A stretch of 64,000 nucleotides of DNA from Paramagnetospirillum magnetotacticum MS-1 (GTDB taxonomy: Bacteria > Pseudomonadota > Alphaproteobacteria > Rhodospirillales > Magnetospirillaceae): contig NZ_JXSL01000020.1 of the NCBI RefSeq assembly GCF_000829825.1, forward strand, positions 1 to 64,000, given 5' to 3'. The translations under genes and the position numbers were made by a program. Below the pieces are notes generated by a model, which had not been told where the DNA came from, searched no databases, and was given only the letters and a program-made list of their open reading frames with translations. How positions within the stretch are numbered: position 1 is the stretch's first letter; every line of letters begins with the position of its first letter. Of the stretch, positions 36,186 to 44,785 are shown piece by piece.

Positions 36186-36692
36186 TCAATCGGCGACCAG
36201 GGCGTCGTCCGGGTCGTCGGCCCAGTCGTTCTCTGGCTTGGGCGTGCGGGCAATCCATTTTTCCAGTTCCGCCACATGCTCTTGTTCTTCCTCGGCCATC
36301 TCGGCGGCCAGGGCGCGGACGTCCTTATCATCGCTGCCTGCGGCTTCGTCGGCATAGAAGCGATGGCCCCGTTTCTCGTTTTCCAGGGCGAAGTCCAGGG
36401 CATGCCAGGCGGTCATCATGTAATGGGCCGCGCCGGGCGTCCCAACTTCGGGCGGCTCGGGCGTGTTCCAGCGGTATTGCCACGACTTCAGTTTGGGCAG
36501 GTCGTATTTCGACGCCCGCTCGGCGACCGATGCGCCGTGCAGCCGCGAGAATTTGGACATCTGGCGGAAGAGGTCGGCCACGTCCTGGTTGTTATGGACC
36601 TCCATGGAATCGGCCAGTTCGTCATAACGATCCGCCGCCTCGTTTTCCATGGCCAAGGCATGGGCCAGGAACAGAGCTACCTTTGTGGTCAT
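36186..36692 (-). CDS. Ferritin-like/rubrerythrin-type diiron protein
   Basis: A 168-residue helical protein starting MTTKVALFLAHALAMENEAA, with AGGAGG 9 bases upstream. Helix 1 provides AMENEAADRYDELAD and the last helix AEEEQEHVAELEKW, both carrying ExxH/Glu patterns of ferritin-like diiron sites. MEVHNNQDVADLFRQMSKFS forms helix 2 and ALDFALENEKRGHRFY helix 3. No rubredoxin domain follows, so this is a rubrerythrin-like protein without the FeS4 site. A role in peroxide defence or iron handling is likely but not shown. The acidic C-terminus ends WADDPDDALVAD. Confidence 0.78.
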   Translation of the reverse strand: MTTKVALFLAHALAMENEAADRYDELADSMEVHNNQDVADLFRQMSKFSRLHGASVAERASKYDLPKLKSWQYRWNTPEPPEVGTPGAAHYMMTAWHALDFALENEKRGHRFYADEAAGSDDKDVRALAAEMAEEEQEHVAELEKWIARTPKPENDWADDPDDALVAD

Positions 36693-36828
36693 GAGCAGTA
36701 TCCTCCTGCTTGATCCGAGGCAACGGGTGGCGGCGGCGCCTCGGCCGATACCGACAGTATGCCCCAGGATTTTCCTCTCGGCCATGCCCCTTCCGCAGGT
36801 GGGGACATGACCGAAAGAGGCAGATGGA

Positions 36829-37458
36829 TCAGCGGGATTCGCGGCCCTTGAGATAGAAGGCCACGGCCTGGGCGCGGTTGCCGACGCCCAGCTTGTCGTA
36901 GAGGTTCTTCAGGTGGAACTTCACGGTGTTGAGCGAAATATCCAGCTGTCCGGCCATCTGCTGGTTGGTCAGGCCCCCGGCCAGGGCGGCCAGAAGCTCA
37001 CGCTCACGCGGGGTGAGGCCTGCCAGAGGGTCGCTGGCCAGGGAGGAAACGTCGATGAAGGGAAACACCATGCGGCCAGCGGCCACGGCGATAATGGTGT
37101 CGAGCAGTTGCTCCGGCGGTTCGCGCTTGGAGCAGAACCCGGCGGCACCCAGCGTCATGGCCTGGCGCGGCACATCGGGATTGGGGCTGCCGGTATAGAC
37201 GATCAGCCGGGGGGCATCCACGCGTGAGCGCAGGGTCTGAAGGACGCCGCGGCCGTCCAGGTAGGGCATCTCCCACCCGATGACCCCGACATCGAACGGC
37301 GTTTTCTCGACGGCTTCGATGAAGCGTTCGCCATCGCTGGTCACCGCCGCGACGGTGAAGCGCTCATCACCCGAGAAAATCTTGATCAGGCTGCTTTGAA
37401 GCAGCGGATTTTTCTCGGCAATGACAATGGTGATTGGTCGGCTCTGCTGCACGGCCAT
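36829..37458 (-). CDS. LuxR/NarL-type response regulator with degenerate receiver
   Basis: A 209-residue protein: receiver-like domain (1-120) and a LuxR-type HTH (LTPRERELLAALAGGLTNQQ, SLNTVKFHLKNLYDKLG). In the receiver the usual Asp phospho-acceptor position reads VGVIGWEMPYLDG, so the Asp is Gly61 (codon GGG). The acidic pair after beta-1 is Ala14-Glu15 (IVIAEKNPLL). The switch Thr (YTGSPNP) and Lys (FCSKREPP) are kept. It is therefore expected to act without normal phosphorylation, by constitutive binding, ligand binding or protein partners. No kinase is adjacent. Start ATG 37458 follows AAGGATCAGGAT. Confidence 0.85.
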   Translation of the reverse strand: MAVQQSRPITIVIAEKNPLLQSSLIKIFSGDERFTVAAVTSDGERFIEAVEKTPFDVGVIGWEMPYLDGRGVLQTLRSRVDAPRLIVYTGSPNPDVPRQAMTLGAAGFCSKREPPEQLLDTIIAVAAGRMVFPFIDVSSLASDPLAGLTPRERELLAALAGGLTNQQMAGQLDISLNTVKFHLKNLYDKLGVGNRAQAVAFYLKGRESR

Positions 37459-37659
37459 TGATCCTGATCCTTCCCCCCAGAAGTCCCTAGGTTCAGCTCC
37501 TAGGTCGAGCCATAGACCCCGCCCACCTGAGGCCGTGATCTTACCGTTTGTGCGTAAAACCGCAAACCTTGATCGAGAGTTACCCACACTTTTCCTACAC
37601 CACGGCGGGGGGCGAGGGCTATCCTGCCGCCCTTCTGACCTTGCTCCCTGATCCGCCAA

Positions 37660-37698
37660 ATAAAAAGGCCGGCGGCCTCATGGAAGGACGCCGGCCTT
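37660..37698 (-). terminator. Rho-independent terminator of the CHAP gene
   Basis: Read on the minus strand, AAGGCCGGCG (37698-37689) pairs perfectly with CGCCGGCCTT (37674-37665), and TTTATTT follows. The hairpin lies 17 bp after the CHAP-protein stop codon. Strong stem and T-run make this a confident intrinsic terminator. The remaining part of the gap to 37458 holds no recognised feature. Confidence 0.9.
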
Positions 37699-37714
37699 AT
37701 GGAAATGAACGGGC

Positions 37715-38497
37715 CTAGGCCTGTTCGGCCCAGGCGCGGGCGTCGAACTTGCCCAGGTCGCTGTCAGCGGCGGGCTGCGCGGCCGACGGGATGGCGGGAG
37801 CGGCGGGCATCCTGGCTTCGATGACCTTGGGGGCTTCGATGACCTTGGGGGCCTGGATGGCCTTGGGCTGGGCCACGGTCTCGGCCTTGGGCTGAACGGC
37901 GATCTCGGCCTTGGGCGCCTCGATGGCGGCAGGGGCGGCGGTTTCGGCCATGGCGGCTGCAACCGATTCCTCCGGCATCTCCACGGGGGCGGCTGCCATG
38001 GTGCTGGGCGCCTCGGTCCGCAGGGCGGCGGGAATGACGGAATTGCCCGGGCGGTAGACGAAGCCCTGGGTCTTGTAGGTCTTGCTGCCGTATTCGCGGG
38101 TGGGCTGGTACCAGACGCGGACCTCGCTCCAATCATTGTTGGCCGACACGTCCATCACCGGGACGGACTTGGTCACCTTGCCGCGGCCAGCGGTGCGGTG
38201 TGGCGCCCAATTGGCGTGATCAACGAACAGCAGGCGGCTGTTGGCGGCGCCCTGCACGACGGCCACATGGCCATGGGACATGGAGCCCTGGCGCTTGAAG
38301 ACCAGGACGGAGCCGACCTTGGGAATCCGGCCGCGCTCATAGACGCCCTCGGCGGCTTCCCACCACTTCCACGCATCGCCCTTGAGATTGAGTCCGGTCA
38401 CTTCGCGGGCGTAGGTCACGCATTGCAAAGTGGCGCTGGCTTCGAACGGCAAGGCTAGAAACAGCGCCGCAGCAAGCAGGATGATCGCATTCCGCAC
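37715..38497 (-). CDS. CHAP-domain secreted amidase/endopeptidase-like protein
   Basis: A 260-residue exported protein. Signal peptide 1-22 (LLAAALFLALPFEASA), then a CHAP domain with the nucleophile Cys26 (TLQCVTYAREVTG) and the active-site His77 (SMSHGHVAVVQG). CHAP proteins cut peptidoglycan peptides or glutathionylspermidine-type amides. The C-terminal 100 residues are a low-complexity Ala/Pro/Glu/Lys linker with repeated units (APKAEIAVQPKAETVAQPK, APKVIEAPKVIEA), perhaps spanning the periplasm. It ends GKFDARAWAEQA. Followed by a strong terminator; divergent from the TAXI gene across a 195-bp AT-richer region. Confidence 0.82.
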   Translation of the reverse strand: MRNAIILLAAALFLALPFEASATLQCVTYAREVTGLNLKGDAWKWWEAAEGVYERGRIPKVGSVLVFKRQGSMSHGHVAVVQGAANSRLLFVDHANWAPHRTAGRGKVTKSVPVMDVSANNDWSEVRVWYQPTREYGSKTYKTQGFVYRPGNSVIPAALRTEAPSTMAAAPVEMPEESVAAAMAETAAPAAIEAPKAEIAVQPKAETVAQPKAIQAPKVIEAPKVIEARMPAAPAIPSAAQPAADSDLGKFDARAWAEQA

Positions 38498-38692
38498 CGG
38501 TTTCCCTCCCTCCGGTTATTGGCGAAGCCGATTGTGGCTATGTGAAAAGCCGATGGCAACCTGTTTCACACAAATTTATGCAAAATATTCGTACTAATTC
38601 TCATATTGCCGAAAGTTTGTGCTAAGGCCAGTGGGGCTTTCGGTGTTCGCCATGCTTGGCTATGATCCGGGTGGAACCTGGAGGACGAGCGA

Positions 38693-39640
38693 TTGAAACG
38701 CATACTGATCCCGGCCTTGCTGGCCGGATTGGCCCTGGCCCAGGCGGCGGGGGCGGCGGAACGCCGGACTCTGGTCATCGCCGGTGGCGAAGTCACGGGT
38801 TATTACTTTCCCGTGGCCGGAGCCTTGTGCCGGGTGATCAACAAGGATCATCCCCTGGGATTGGGCTGTGCCGTGATGCCCAGTTCCGGCTCGGCGGCCA
38901 ATCTGGCGGCCCTGAAATCCGGCGATGCCGATCTGGCCCTGGTGCAGTCGCGCGCCGCCCAGATGGCCTTCATAGGGGCGGAGGGCTTCAAGGAATCCGG
39001 CCCCATGAGCGATCTTCGGGCCATCATGGCGCTGCATGGCGAGGTGGCGGTGGTGGTGGCGCGTCCGGGATCGGGCATCGAGACCCTGGGCGATCTCAAG
39101 GGCAAGCGGGTCAATCTCGGCAAGCCGGGCTCGTTCCAGCGGAGCATGGCCGAAATGGTGATCGACGCCTCCGGCCTGTCCCAGGGAGACCTGTCGGTTC
39201 TGGTGGAGCTGGACTTGACGGAACAGGCCGCCGAATTGTGCCAGGGCAATATCGACGCGGCCATTTTCACCGGCATTCATCCCATGCCCGAGGTGCAGAT
39301 GGCGGTGGAGGAATGCGGCGCGTCCCTGGTGCAGATCCGCTCCAAGTCCATGGACTCCTTCTTCAAGAAAACGCCATGGGCGGCACGCTTCGCCGTCAGG
39401 GGCGGCACCTATGACGGCCAGAAAGAGGATGTGGCGGCCATCGGGCTGAAGACCCTGCTGGTCACGACAAAGCTGTCCGCCGAGGAGGTGGGGGCGGTGG
39501 CCAGGACGGTCTGGGCCAATTTCGGGGCGTTCACCCGTCTGCATCCCGCCTTGAGGGGATTGTCCAAGGCCGAGTCCAAAAGCGACGGTATTCCCATCCG
39601 TATGCATGACGGGGTCGAGGCCGCGGCGGCGGAGCGCTAG
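38693..39640 (+). CDS. TAXI-family TRAP solute-binding protein, orphan
   Basis: A 315-residue periplasmic binding protein of the TAXI class. Signal peptide residues 1-21 (LIPALLAGLALAQAAGAA), then RTLVIAGGEVTGYYFPVAGA with the family GG-x-TG-x-YF/YP-x-A pattern. MPSSGSAANLAALKSGDADLAL and GKRVNLGKPGSFQRSMAEMV follow. Translation starts at a TTG codon with GGAGG upstream. No TRAP permease gene is nearby, so it either serves a permease encoded elsewhere or works in sensing. It is followed after 4 bp by an unknown gene that is probably co-translated. Confidence 0.85.
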   Translation: MKRILIPALLAGLALAQAAGAAERRTLVIAGGEVTGYYFPVAGALCRVINKDHPLGLGCAVMPSSGSAANLAALKSGDADLALVQSRAAQMAFIGAEGFKESGPMSDLRAIMALHGEVAVVVARPGSGIETLGDLKGKRVNLGKPGSFQRSMAEMVIDASGLSQGDLSVLVELDLTEQAAELCQGNIDAAIFTGIHPMPEVQMAVEECGASLVQIRSKSMDSFFKKTPWAARFAVRGGTYDGQKEDVAAIGLKTLLVTTKLSAEEVGAVARTVWANFGAFTRLHPALRGLSKAESKSDGIPIRMHDGVEAAAAER

Positions 39641-39644
39641 GAGC

Positions 39645-40316
39645 GTGACCGGCGGCGCGGGCGGATTGGCGGCGTGTCTTTCCGACCGCGGCGACTTGTT
39701 GGCGGCCAGGGCGGCGGGCGAGCGCCTGATGGCCCTGAGCAAGGCCCTGGACAGCGACCCGGCGGTATTGCTGACGCAGGAGCAAGGCGTGGAAGCCTTC
39801 CGCCACTATCCCGCCGGTGATGTCTATGATCTTACGTCCCACGCCCAGTATTATTATCACAGCCATCGGGACGGAGAGTTCGGCCATATCCATCTGTTTC
39901 AGCGCCCGCGCGGCATGGCGCGGGGATTGGCGCCGGTGACCCCGCCCAAGGAGGCCGATGCGCCCTGCCATCTGATCGGCGTGGGATTGGGCCCCTGGGG
40001 CGAGGCGGTGGAACTGTTCACCACCAACCGCTGGGTGACCGGCGAGGCTTGGTACCCGGCCGAGGCGGTGAAAACCATGGTCGCCGGTCTGCGGCTGGCG
40101 CCACCGGGGCCGTGGCTGGCCGTATCCCAATGGCTGGCGGGGCTGGTCGCCTTTTACCGTCCGCTGATCGAGGTGCTGATCGACGAGCGCGATCGCGCGG
40201 TGGAGGCTTGGCGCATGACCCATCCGGGGCGCGACGTGTTCAATGACGAACGTCTGGAAATCACCTCGACGCGCACCATCGACCCGGCCGCCGATCTGGC
40301 GCAATTGGGGGGCTAA
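39645..40316 (+). CDS. Hypothetical protein (223 aa) downstream of TAXI protein
   Basis: A soluble protein with no signal peptide; the likely start is GTG 39645 (MTGGAGGLAACLSDRGDLLA) 4 bp after the TAXI stop. It contains HAQYYYHSHRDGEFGHIHLF, a His-rich block (four His in about 20 residues) that could bind metal. GVGLGPWGEAVELFTTNRWV and the C-terminal ERDRAVEAWRMTHPGRDVFN follow. I recognise no named family. Close coupling to the TAXI gene suggests a shared role. The stop overlaps the beginning of the terminator hairpin of the convergent cytochrome gene. Confidence 0.65.
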   Translation: MTGGAGGLAACLSDRGDLLAARAAGERLMALSKALDSDPAVLLTQEQGVEAFRHYPAGDVYDLTSHAQYYYHSHRDGEFGHIHLFQRPRGMARGLAPVTPPKEADAPCHLIGVGLGPWGEAVELFTTNRWVTGEAWYPAEAVKTMVAGLRLAPPGPWLAVSQWLAGLVAFYRPLIEVLIDERDRAVEAWRMTHPGRDVFNDERLEITSTRTIDPAADLAQLGG

Positions 40317-40353
40317 AAAGCAACGCCGCCGCCCCGTTGCCAGGGCGGCGGCG
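40315..40353 (-). terminator. Rho-independent terminator of the cytochrome c gene
   Basis: On the minus strand CGCCGCCGCCC (40353-40343) and GGGCGGCGGCG (40334-40324) form an 11-bp stem with a short loop, followed by TTGCTTTTT. It lies 24 bp beyond the cytochrome c stop, and its T-run overlaps the last codon of the convergent gene. Confidence 0.88.
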
Positions 40354-40376
40354 CCAAACCTTCGAACCGGGAAGTC

Positions 40377-40742
40377 TTACTTCACGGTCTTCAGATAATC
40401 GACCACGGCCTTCACGTCCTCGGGCTTCTTCAGGCCAGCGAAGGCCATCTTGTTGCCGGGAACGGTGGCCTTGGGATCGGCCAGATACTTGGACAGGTTG
40501 GCTTCGTCCCAGACCAGGCCCGACTTCACATGGTTGTCGGAATACTTGTAGCCCTCGGCATGACCGGCCTTGGCGCCGAAAACGCCGAACAGGCTGGGGC
40601 CGACGCCGTGCTTGCCGGCTTCGACCTTATGACAGGCCTTGCACTGGTTGAAAGCGGCCGGGGCATCGGCGGCAGAGGCGGCGAACGGGGCAGCGAGGAG
40701 GGCGGCTCCGAGGACGAGGCCCAGCTTCTTGGTGTTGAGCAT
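40377..40742 (-). CDS. Class I cytochrome c (c550/c2-like)
   Basis: A 121-residue periplasmic electron carrier. Signal peptide residues 1-25 (LVLGAALLAAPFAASAA), heme-binding motif QCKACH (Cys34, Cys37, His38), GVGPSLFGVFGAKAG, and the distal Met in VPGNKMAFAGLKKPEDV. The C-terminal helix VKAVVDYLKTVK completes the small cytochrome fold. The size and Met-loop match cytochrome c550/c2 types that shuttle electrons between bc1 and oxidases or reductases. ATG 40742 has GGAG 6 bases upstream. A strong terminator follows. Confidence 0.92.
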   Translation of the reverse strand: MLNTKKLGLVLGAALLAAPFAASAADAPAAFNQCKACHKVEAGKHGVGPSLFGVFGAKAGHAEGYKYSDNHVKSGLVWDEANLSKYLADPKATVPGNKMAFAGLKKPEDVKAVVDYLKTVK

Positions 40743-40875
40743 CAGAATCTCCAATTGCGCAAATATGGATGAGTGGCGCGATGCGTCACTTATCCCCTAG
40801 GATTGTGTCGATTTCAAGAGGCTGAGGGCATTAATTGGTCTAAGGCCCGGTGGGGCGTTGGTATAAGTCCGAAGA

Positions 40876-43371
40876 ATGCATGATTTACCCATAGACTCCG
40901 TGATTCCCGAAATCCGTGAGGCCTTGTCCCGATCCCATGGCTTGGTGCTTCAGGCTCCGCCGGGGGCGGGCAAGACCACCCGCGTGCCCCTGGCCCTGCT
41001 GGACGCGCCCTGGCTGGCCGGGCAACGCATCGTGATGCTGGAACCCCGGCGGCTGGCAGCAAGGGCCGCGGCCCGGCGCATGGCCGCCAGTTTGGGCGAG
41101 GAACCGGGCGAGACGGTGGGCTGGCGCATCCGCTTCGACTCCCGCATCGGCCCCAAGACCCGCATCGAGGTGGTGACCGAGGGCATCCTGGCCCGCATGA
41201 TTCAGGACGATCCTTCCCTGGACGGCGTGGGGTTGGTGATCTTCGACGAGTTTCATGAACGCTCGCTGTTCGCCGATCTCGGCCTGGCCCTGGCCCTGGA
41301 ATGCCGCCAGGCCTTTCGCGATGACCTGAAACTGGTGGTCATGTCGGCGACGTTGGACGGCGAACCGGTGGCGCGGCTGATGGGCGGCGTGCCAGTGGTG
41401 ACCAGCCAGGGCCGGGCCTATCCGGTGGAGACCCGCTTCCTCACCCGGCCCGAGCCTCGCGCTTTCGTGGACGCGGTGGCTGGCGCCGTGGCTCGCGCCC
41501 TGGACGAGGAAACGGGCGACGTGCTGGTCTTTCTGCCCGGCGCGGGCGAGATCCGCCGGGTGGAAGCCTTGCTCACCGAGCACAGGGCCGCGCGCGGCGT
41601 GCTGATCGCGCCGCTCTACGGCGACCTGGCGCAGGAAGCCCAGGATGAAGCCATCCGCCCGCGCGGCGACGGCGGACGCAAGGTGGTTCTGGCCACCGGC
41701 ATCGCCGAGACCTCGCTGACCATCGAGGGCGTGCGGGTGGTGGTGGATGGCGGGCGCATGCGGGTGGCGCGCTTCGATCCCGGTTCGGGCATGACCCGGC
41801 TGGTCACCTTGCCGGTGTCGCGGGCTGGAGCCGAACAGCGCCGGGGCCGCGCCGGGCGTCTGGGGCCGGGCGTATGCTATCGCTTGTGGTCCGAGGCCGA
41901 TGACCGTGCCCTGCTGCCCTGGACGGCGCCCGAGATGACCGAGGCCGATCTGGCGCCCTTGGCCCTGGATCTTGCCCAATGGGGGGTGAGCGATGCCGCA
42001 AGCCTGGCCTGGCTCGACCCGCCGCCCGCCGCCCATCTGGCCCAGGCGAGAGAGCTTCTGATCGAGCTGGGCGCGCTTGACCATGCCTCTCGCATTACCG
42101 ATCACGGCAAGGCCATGGCACGGCTCGGCCTGCATCCGCGTCTGGCCCATATGGTGCTGAAAGGGCGTGATCTGGGGCTGGGCGGGTTGGCCGCCGATCT
42201 GGCCGCCCTGTTGGAAGAGCGCGACGTGCTGCGCATGGGGCGCGAGGCGCGCGATTGCGATATCCGCCTCCGGCTCGACGCTCTGCGGGGGCAGGAGCGG
42301 GGATTGGCCGTGGACAAGGGCGCTCTGGCCCGCGCCCGCCAATCCGCCCGCGAGGCGCGGCGACGCCTGGGGCTCAAGGCGAGTGAGCAGGCGGGCGATG
42401 GGCGTGACGCGGGACTGCTGCTGGCCTTCGCCTATCCCGACCGCATTGCACGGCGCCGTCCTGGGGGCGAAGCGCGCTATGCCATGACCGGGGGCGGGGG
42501 TGCGGTCTTCGCCTCGCCCGAACCCCTGGCCGCCGAGGAATGGCTGGCCCTGGCCGAGACCGACGGAGACCGGCGCGAGGCCCGCATCTATCTGGCCGCG
42601 CCCCTGACCCTGGCCGGGATCGAGGAGCATTTCGATGGCGCCATCCGCGCCGAGACCATCTGCCGCTGGGACGAGCGCGACGAGGTGGTGCAGGCCCGCG
42701 CGCGGCGTGTCCTGTGGTCCCTGATCCTCGACGACAAGCCGCTGAAATCGGCCGATCCGGATGCGCTGGCGTGCGCCATGGCCGAGGGTGTGCGGCGCAT
42801 GGGTCTGTCCTGCCTGCCCTGGACTCCGGACTTGGAACGCCTGTGCCGCCGGGTGGCCTTCGTGGCCGGGCTGGAGCCCGAGGCCGGATGGCCCGATCTG
42901 TCCGCCGCAGCGCTGCTGGCCGGGCTGGAGGAATGGTTGGTGCCCTATCTGGGCGGCGTCACGCGGCGCGCCCATCTGGCGCGGCTCGATCTGGGCGCGG
43001 CGCTGTCGGGCTTGCTGTCCTGGGACGGCAAGAAGCGCCTGGACGATCTGGCCCCCACCCATGTGGAGGTGCCGTCGGGCTCACGCATTCCCATCGATTA
43101 TTCCGGCGAGGTGCCGGTTCTGGCGGTCCGCTTGCAGGAGATGTTCGGCTGCGCCGAGACGCCCCGCATCGGCGCAGGCAAGGTGGCGCTGCTGCTGCAC
43201 CTGTTGTCTCCCGCCCGGCGGCCCATGCAGGTGACCCGCGACCTGGCCAGCTTCTGGGCCAATGCCTATCGCCAGGTCAAGGCCGACCTCAAGGGCCAGT
43301 ATCCCAAGCACTGGTGGCCCGACGACCCCATGCAGGCCGAACCCACGGCGCGGACCAAGCCGAGAAAGTGA
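40876..43371 (+). CDS. hrpB: ATP-dependent helicase HrpB
   Basis: An 831-residue DEAH-box RNA helicase-like protein. Motif I APPGAGKTTRVPLALLDAPW near residue 33, motif II DEFHERSLFADLGL, motif III SATLD, motif VI QRRGRAGR, and the HrpB-specific C-terminal domain (SGSRIPIDYSGEVPVLAVRL, FGCAETPRIGAGKVALLLHL). Bacterial HrpB function is poorly defined. The start ATG at 40876 gives MHDLPIDSVIPEIREALSRS. The gene abuts the convergent NnrS-like gene with no gap. Divergent from the cytochrome c gene. Confidence 0.92.
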   Translation: MHDLPIDSVIPEIREALSRSHGLVLQAPPGAGKTTRVPLALLDAPWLAGQRIVMLEPRRLAARAAARRMAASLGEEPGETVGWRIRFDSRIGPKTRIEVVTEGILARMIQDDPSLDGVGLVIFDEFHERSLFADLGLALALECRQAFRDDLKLVVMSATLDGEPVARLMGGVPVVTSQGRAYPVETRFLTRPEPRAFVDAVAGAVARALDEETGDVLVFLPGAGEIRRVEALLTEHRAARGVLIAPLYGDLAQEAQDEAIRPRGDGGRKVVLATGIAETSLTIEGVRVVVDGGRMRVARFDPGSGMTRLVTLPVSRAGAEQRRGRAGRLGPGVCYRLWSEADDRALLPWTAPEMTEADLAPLALDLAQWGVSDAASLAWLDPPPAAHLAQARELLIELGALDHASRITDHGKAMARLGLHPRLAHMVLKGRDLGLGGLAADLAALLEERDVLRMGREARDCDIRLRLDALRGQERGLAVDKGALARARQSAREARRRLGLKASEQAGDGRDAGLLLAFAYPDRIARRRPGGEARYAMTGGGGAVFASPEPLAAEEWLALAETDGDRREARIYLAAPLTLAGIEEHFDGAIRAETICRWDERDEVVQARARRVLWSLILDDKPLKSADPDALACAMAEGVRRMGLSCLPWTPDLERLCRRVAFVAGLEPEAGWPDLSAAALLAGLEEWLVPYLGGVTRRAHLARLDLGAALSGLLSWDGKKRLDDLAPTHVEVPSGSRIPIDYSGEVPVLAVRLQEMFGCAETPRIGAGKVALLLHLLSPARRPMQVTRDLASFWANAYRQVKADLKGQYPKHWWPDDPMQAEPTARTKPRK

Positions 43372-44418
43372 TTACCGCTTCCTCGCACTCACCACCGTCG
43401 CCAGCAGGGTGACGATGAACAAGGCGATGGCCGCCGCATTTCCCAGGCCGCCCCACTGGCGGACGGCGTGGATGTCCAGCAGGTCGCCCGCGACGCGCAG
43501 CCCCAAGGAGGCATGCAGCACCGCCAGCGGCAGGTAGAAGACCAGCCTGTAGGGCACCGCCACCCGTAGGATTGCGGGCAGGATCACCGGGGCGTGGCCG
43601 TAGACCATGGAGAAGACGAAGCCCACGAACAAGGCATGCAGAGCGGCGTCGTAGAATGCTCCAGTCTCGCCCGGAACCAGTCCCGTCATCAGCAGCCCGG
43701 CGCCCAAGGCCCAGGCATAGCCCGACAGCAGGCAGATCGCCACATAGCGGGTCAGGCCCGCCTGACGGATGGTGCGCCTTACCACATCGTTGATCAGCGA
43801 CCACAGGGTCAGCAAGGCAAGGCCCAATCCGAACAGGGGCCAGGACCCCAGCCCCAGACCGGCCAGCAGCAGAGCAAGCGGCGGAAACAAGGTGGGAGTG
43901 CGCCAGCGCCAGGGCGGCAGGAAACGCGACAGTTCCAACCGCTCGCCCGCGATGGTCAGCACCAGGAAAGCGGCCCAGAAGGGAACGGAAGGGGCCGCGT
44001 CGCCGCCGAAGATCCAGACCAGATTTCCCGCCGCCCAGGCCAGACCGCCCAGGCCGAGGATGGCGGTGAACACTTCGCGCTGGCGGAGGATGACGGCCAG
44101 ACTCATGGCAGTAAAGACCAGGCTGCCCGCCGACAAGGCCAGGGCTCCGGCCTGGGGATGCCCGGCGATCAGGGCCGCGCCGCCCAGGGCGGTGAAGAGC
44201 GGCGCGCCGAAACCCCAGGCTTTGCCGAGCGCCACGGCCCGTTCCAGCCCAATCACCGTGCCGAAAAAGCCGCAGATCATCAGCGGCCCGTGCAGCAGCG
44301 CCAGATCGGCATTGCCCACCGGCCAGCCGATCCGGCCCTCACCGGCGATAATGCCCGTCATCAGGGACAGCGCCCCGGCCATGAGCAGCGGCAGGCGGCG
44401 AAGCGTGACGCTTATCAT
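43372..44418 (-). CDS. Polytopic membrane protein, NnrS-like
   Basis: A 348-residue integral membrane protein with about 12 helices, starting MISVTLRRLPLLMAGALSLM. LHGPLMICGFFGTVIGLERA and HALFVGFVFSMVYGHAPVIL contain His residues in membrane segments, as in heme/copper NnrS-type proteins linked to nitric oxide tolerance. The resemblance is by eye and not strong, so the family label is tentative. The start overlaps the stop of the DUF59 gene by 4 bp (ATGA), so the two are coupled. It abuts hrpB convergently. Confidence 0.55.
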   Translation of the reverse strand: MISVTLRRLPLLMAGALSLMTGIIAGEGRIGWPVGNADLALLHGPLMICGFFGTVIGLERAVALGKAWGFGAPLFTALGGAALIAGHPQAGALALSAGSLVFTAMSLAVILRQREVFTAILGLGGLAWAAGNLVWIFGGDAAPSVPFWAAFLVLTIAGERLELSRFLPPWRWRTPTLFPPLALLLAGLGLGSWPLFGLGLALLTLWSLINDVVRRTIRQAGLTRYVAICLLSGYAWALGAGLLMTGLVPGETGAFYDAALHALFVGFVFSMVYGHAPVILPAILRVAVPYRLVFYLPLAVLHASLGLRVAGDLLDIHAVRQWGGLGNAAAIALFIVTLLATVVSARKR

Positions 44419-44720
44419 CCCGGCCAGCCCATGATGGTCTTGGCCGCGGCCGACATGCGGGCGGGCTCCCAAAAGGGCGAGTCCAGAACCGTGACGCTGA
44501 CCCTGGCGTCACCGTTGGCGGCGCCGCGCACCACACGTTCGGATTCATCGCTGAGATAGGTGCTTTGCGGGCAGGCCGGGGTGGTCATGATGAGATCCAC
44601 ATAGATGCCCTCGGGGGCGATGCGGATCGCCTCCACCAGCCCCAGATCGACGATATTGACGCCGATATCGGGGTCGATGACCTGACGGAGCGCTTCGCGG
44701 ACGTGGTCTTCGGTGAGCAT
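44415..44720 (-). CDS. DUF59/MIP18-family metal-sulfur cluster assembly protein
   Basis: A 101-residue cytoplasmic protein of the PaaD/SufT/MIP18 family involved in Fe-S cluster maturation. It has the family pattern QVIDPDIGVNIVDLGLVEAI, then VDLIMTTPACPQSTYLSDES with the conserved Cys, and ARVSVTVLDSPFWEPARMS. Length is normal for a single-domain member. Translationally coupled to the membrane protein downstream (4-bp overlap), which suggests a joint role in maturing or inserting a metalloprotein. Confidence 0.85.
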   Translation of the reverse strand: MLTEDHVREALRQVIDPDIGVNIVDLGLVEAIRIAPEGIYVDLIMTTPACPQSTYLSDESERVVRGAANGDARVSVTVLDSPFWEPARMSAAAKTIMGWPG

Positions 44721-44785
44721 GGGCTTCGTTCCATCTGTGACGGAAACAGCCTAGCCCCCCGGCCTTGAGTGGAGCATGACGGAGG

